A DNA stretch of 7,135 nucleotides from the NCBI GenBank assembly GCA_024408745.1, contig JAKSUS010000060.1, forward strand, positions 1-7,135, in the 5' to 3' direction. Origin of the DNA: Candidatus Gastranaerophilales bacterium (GTDB lineage Bacteria; Cyanobacteriota; Vampirovibrionia; Gastranaerophilales; JAILCC01). Made by a program: the position numbers and the translations under genes. The notes under the pieces are model-generated. The model ran no database searches. It saw nothing but the letters and a program-made list of their open reading frames with translations, and was not told the origin of the DNA. This document shows, piece by piece, positions 5,607 through 7,135 of the stretch; position 1 is the first letter of the stretch, and each line of letters starts with the position of its first letter.

Positions 5607-6992
5607 ATGATAAAGTTTAATTATCATAATGTGGGTAAAGACGTAATTGGTCAGGAAAACGGCTTAGATATTAATCAGGAATTTGAAAATCATAAAGACC
5701 ACATTGCACAAATTATTAATGAACTTTATGAAAATAAAGATCAAAGAGGTTATTGGTCAAAATGGATGAATTCAGGCTATGATGAAGATACTCTTTGGTA
5801 CATTAATGAATTTGCAGCAGAAGTTAAAGATAAATATGAAAACATGCTTGTTTTAGGGATAGGCGGTTCATCTTTGGGCGGAAAAACAATTGCTCATGCA
5901 ACCTTAAAACCTTATTGGAATTTACTTTCAACAGAACAAAGAAAAGGTTATCCGAGAGTATTTTTTGTTGATAATATTGATTCTGATTCAATTAACGGAC
6001 TTTTAGATATTATTGATTTAAAGAAAACCTTAGTTAATATCATTACAAAATCAGGTGATACGACAGAAATTATGGCTGTCTATATGATTATTAAAGACAG
6101 AATGAAAAAAGAATGTGATGATAATTATCGTGAGAGTATCGTTGTTACAACAGACAGAAACGTCGGAGTTTTAAGGCAATTAGCATCACAAGAAGGCTAT
6201 AAAGCATTCGAAGTTCCTGATGATGTCGGCGGAAGATATTCTGTATTTAGTTCCGTAGGACTTTTACCCTTTGCAGTTTTGGGAATTGATATAAAAGAGT
6301 TATTGCGTGGTGTTCGTGATATGGATGCACTTTGTCAAAACAGAGATATTTATCAAAATATTGCAGCACAAAATGCGTTAATTCATTATCTTATGAGCAT
6401 ACAAAAAGGTAAAAACATTACGGTATTTATGCCATACTCAGACAGATTAAAATACTTACCGGATTGGTTTTCTCAATTATGGGCAGAATCCTTGGGAAAA
6501 GAACGAGATTGGGACGGAAATAAAGTTAATGTCGGATTAACACCTTTAAAAGCAGTCGGAGTAACCGACCAACACTCATTATTGCAACTTTATAATGAAG
6601 GGCCAAACGATAAAGTTATTGATTTTATTAAGGTCGAAGAATTTGATACTCAATTAAATATTCCTAATATTTTCCAATATACAGGACTCGGATATTTAAG
6701 CGGTAAATCGGTTAATGACCTTATTCATGCGGAAGAATTATCAACAACGGTAAGTGTTACCGATTATCAAAAACCGAATGTAACAATCAGTATTCCTAAA
6801 ATTAATGAATATTATTTGGGACAATTAATGTATATGTTAATGATGCAAACCGCAATTACAGGTGCTTTGTTTAATATTGACCCGTTTAATCAACCCGGTG
6901 TTGAACAAAGTCAAAACTATGTTTATGCCCTTATGGGACGTGTCGGTTATGAAGAATCGGCAAGAATTTTACAGGAAAAAGTTGAAGTATAA
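5607..6992 (+). CDS. pgi: glucose-6-phosphate isomerase
   Basis: Pgi interconverts glucose 6-phosphate and fructose 6-phosphate in glycolysis and gluconeogenesis, in the cytoplasm. The 461 residues fit the short bacterial form (about 450). It has two SIS-type sugar-phosphate domains, at about 75-235 (phosphate-loop motifs GIGGSSLGGK at 84-93 and TKSGDTTE at 147-154) and about 270-420. Signature DDVGGRYSVFSSVGLLP is at 205-221, with R210. The catalytic base should be E294 in QLWAESLGK, and the ring-opening histidine H323 in DQHSLL. The second signature, PFNQPGVEQSQ (426-436), has Q436 where the family pattern E-x(2)-K has its lysine. The ATG at 5607 has TGAGGG 5 nt upstream. Downstream, after 21 nt, comes a nucleoside transporter gene likely in the same transcript. 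The family assignment is secure; full activity is slightly uncertain because of Q436. Confidence 0.95.
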   Translation: MIKFNYHNVGKDVIGQENGLDINQEFENHKDHIAQIINELYENKDQRGYWSKWMNSGYDEDTLWYINEFAAEVKDKYENMLVLGIGGSSLGGKTIAHATLKPYWNLLSTEQRKGYPRVFFVDNIDSDSINGLLDIIDLKKTLVNIITKSGDTTEIMAVYMIIKDRMKKECDDNYRESIVVTTDRNVGVLRQLASQEGYKAFEVPDDVGGRYSVFSSVGLLPFAVLGIDIKELLRGVRDMDALCQNRDIYQNIAAQNALIHYLMSIQKGKNITVFMPYSDRLKYLPDWFSQLWAESLGKERDWDGNKVNVGLTPLKAVGVTDQHSLLQLYNEGPNDKVIDFIKVEEFDTQLNIPNIFQYTGLGYLSGKSVNDLIHAEELSTTVSVTDYQKPNVTISIPKINEYYLGQLMYMLMMQTAITGALFNIDPFNQPGVEQSQNYVYALMGRVGYEESARILQEKVEV

Positions 6993-7003
6993 GTTAAAAG
7001 ATT

Positions 7004-7007
7004 GGAG
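7004..7007 (+). promoter_or_regulatory. ribosome binding site fixing the TTG start of the NupC-like gene
   Basis: GGAG (within TTGGAGTTAATC) lies 6 nt before the TTG at 7014. The only other in-frame start candidate, the TTG at 7002, overlaps this site and has no comparable sequence ahead of it, so 7014 is preferred. Confidence 0.6.
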
Positions 7008-7013
7008 TTAATC

Positions 7014-7135
7014 TTGAGTAGATTTTTTGGAATTATCGGTATTATAACAATTTTAGCCATTGCATTTTTAATGTCTAATAACAAAAAGAAAATTAATTGG
7101 CACACAATCATTTCAGGTTTGATTATTCAAATATT
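7014..7135 (+). CDS. nupC: NupC-family (CNT) nucleoside transporter, N-terminal fragment (cut by window edge)
   Basis: The reading frame from TTG at 7014 stays open to the window end, giving 40 residues. They start MSRFFGIIG, with a hydrophobic segment at about 3-20, then the motif LMSNNKKKINW (19-29), then the start of a second hydrophobic stretch. This (A/L)-x-L-x-S-x-(N/D)-(K/R)-K-x-I pattern after the first helix is typical of the N-terminal domain of concentrative nucleoside transporters (NupC/YeiJ/YeiM), which import nucleosides with protons or sodium across the inner membrane. The fragment is short and the transport core lies beyond the window, so substrate and completeness cannot be judged. 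The gap from the pgi stop is 21 nt on the same strand with no terminator, so co-transcription with pgi is likely. No in-frame ATG occurs before residue 20, which supports the TTG start with its GGAG. Confidence 0.7.
   Translation, partial: MSRFFGIIGIITILAIAFLMSNNKKKINWHTIISGLIIQI

Noticed and set aside
1..7135. Search by eye for CRISPR repeats, insertion sequences, tRNA/rRNA genes, toxin-antitoxin or defence genes
   Set aside because: No spaced direct repeats, transposase motifs or tRNA-like folds were recognised. The window is almost fully occupied by housekeeping envelope and metabolic genes, so I do not claim a new system here.

Overview
The window comes from an AT-rich, Gram-negative-type (diderm) bacterial chromosome. 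It carries seven complete or nearly complete protein genes plus the start of an eighth. All but one have confident family assignments, and no mobile element, CRISPR array, tRNA or rRNA was seen. The outer-membrane machinery (BamA, Skp, Lpt) shows the cell makes and exports LPS-type lipid. A BamA with three POTRA domains, strong AT bias and mixed ATG/GTG/TTG starts would fit the non-photosynthetic cyanobacterial relatives (Vampirovibrionia/Gastranaerophilales). An AT-rich Negativicute-like diderm is an alternative. The taxonomic call is inference, of low to moderate confidence.

Layout. The left three quarters (1-5369) lies on the minus strand and reads, in transcription order: bamA, skp, [terminator], lptC, lptA, lptB, then an LptF/LptG-family permease cut by the window edge. 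A clear rho-independent terminator after skp, followed by a candidate promoter just ahead of lptC, suggests two consecutive units: bamA-skp (outer-membrane protein assembly and its periplasmic chaperone) and lptC-lptA-lptB-lptFG (LPS transport). The second unit is very compact, with a TAATG junction (lptC/lptA), a 14-nt gap (lptA/lptB) and an ATGA junction (lptB/permease).

The right quarter is on the plus strand. pgi (glucose-6-phosphate isomerase) is followed 21 nt later by a TTG-started NupC-family nucleoside transporter that runs off the right edge. bamA and pgi are divergent across a 237-bp, extremely AT-rich intergenic region. It carries a 10-bp motif (TATGCCAAAA) once on each strand, in the same orientation relative to each gene.

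How the genes work together. LptB and the LptF/G permease form the inner-membrane ATPase that extracts LPS. LptC receives it, and LptA forms the periplasmic bridge. BamA folds the outer-membrane beta-barrels, which in known systems include the LptD translocon, and Skp escorts unfolded barrels to it. The region is therefore an outer-membrane biogenesis cluster beside two metabolic/transport genes.

I found no convincing new system. The points most worth a second look are an LptA with three apparent tandem OstA modules, a Pgi with glutamine where the family signature has its catalytic lysine, the possible leaderless start of lptC, and the paired motif between bamA and pgi.
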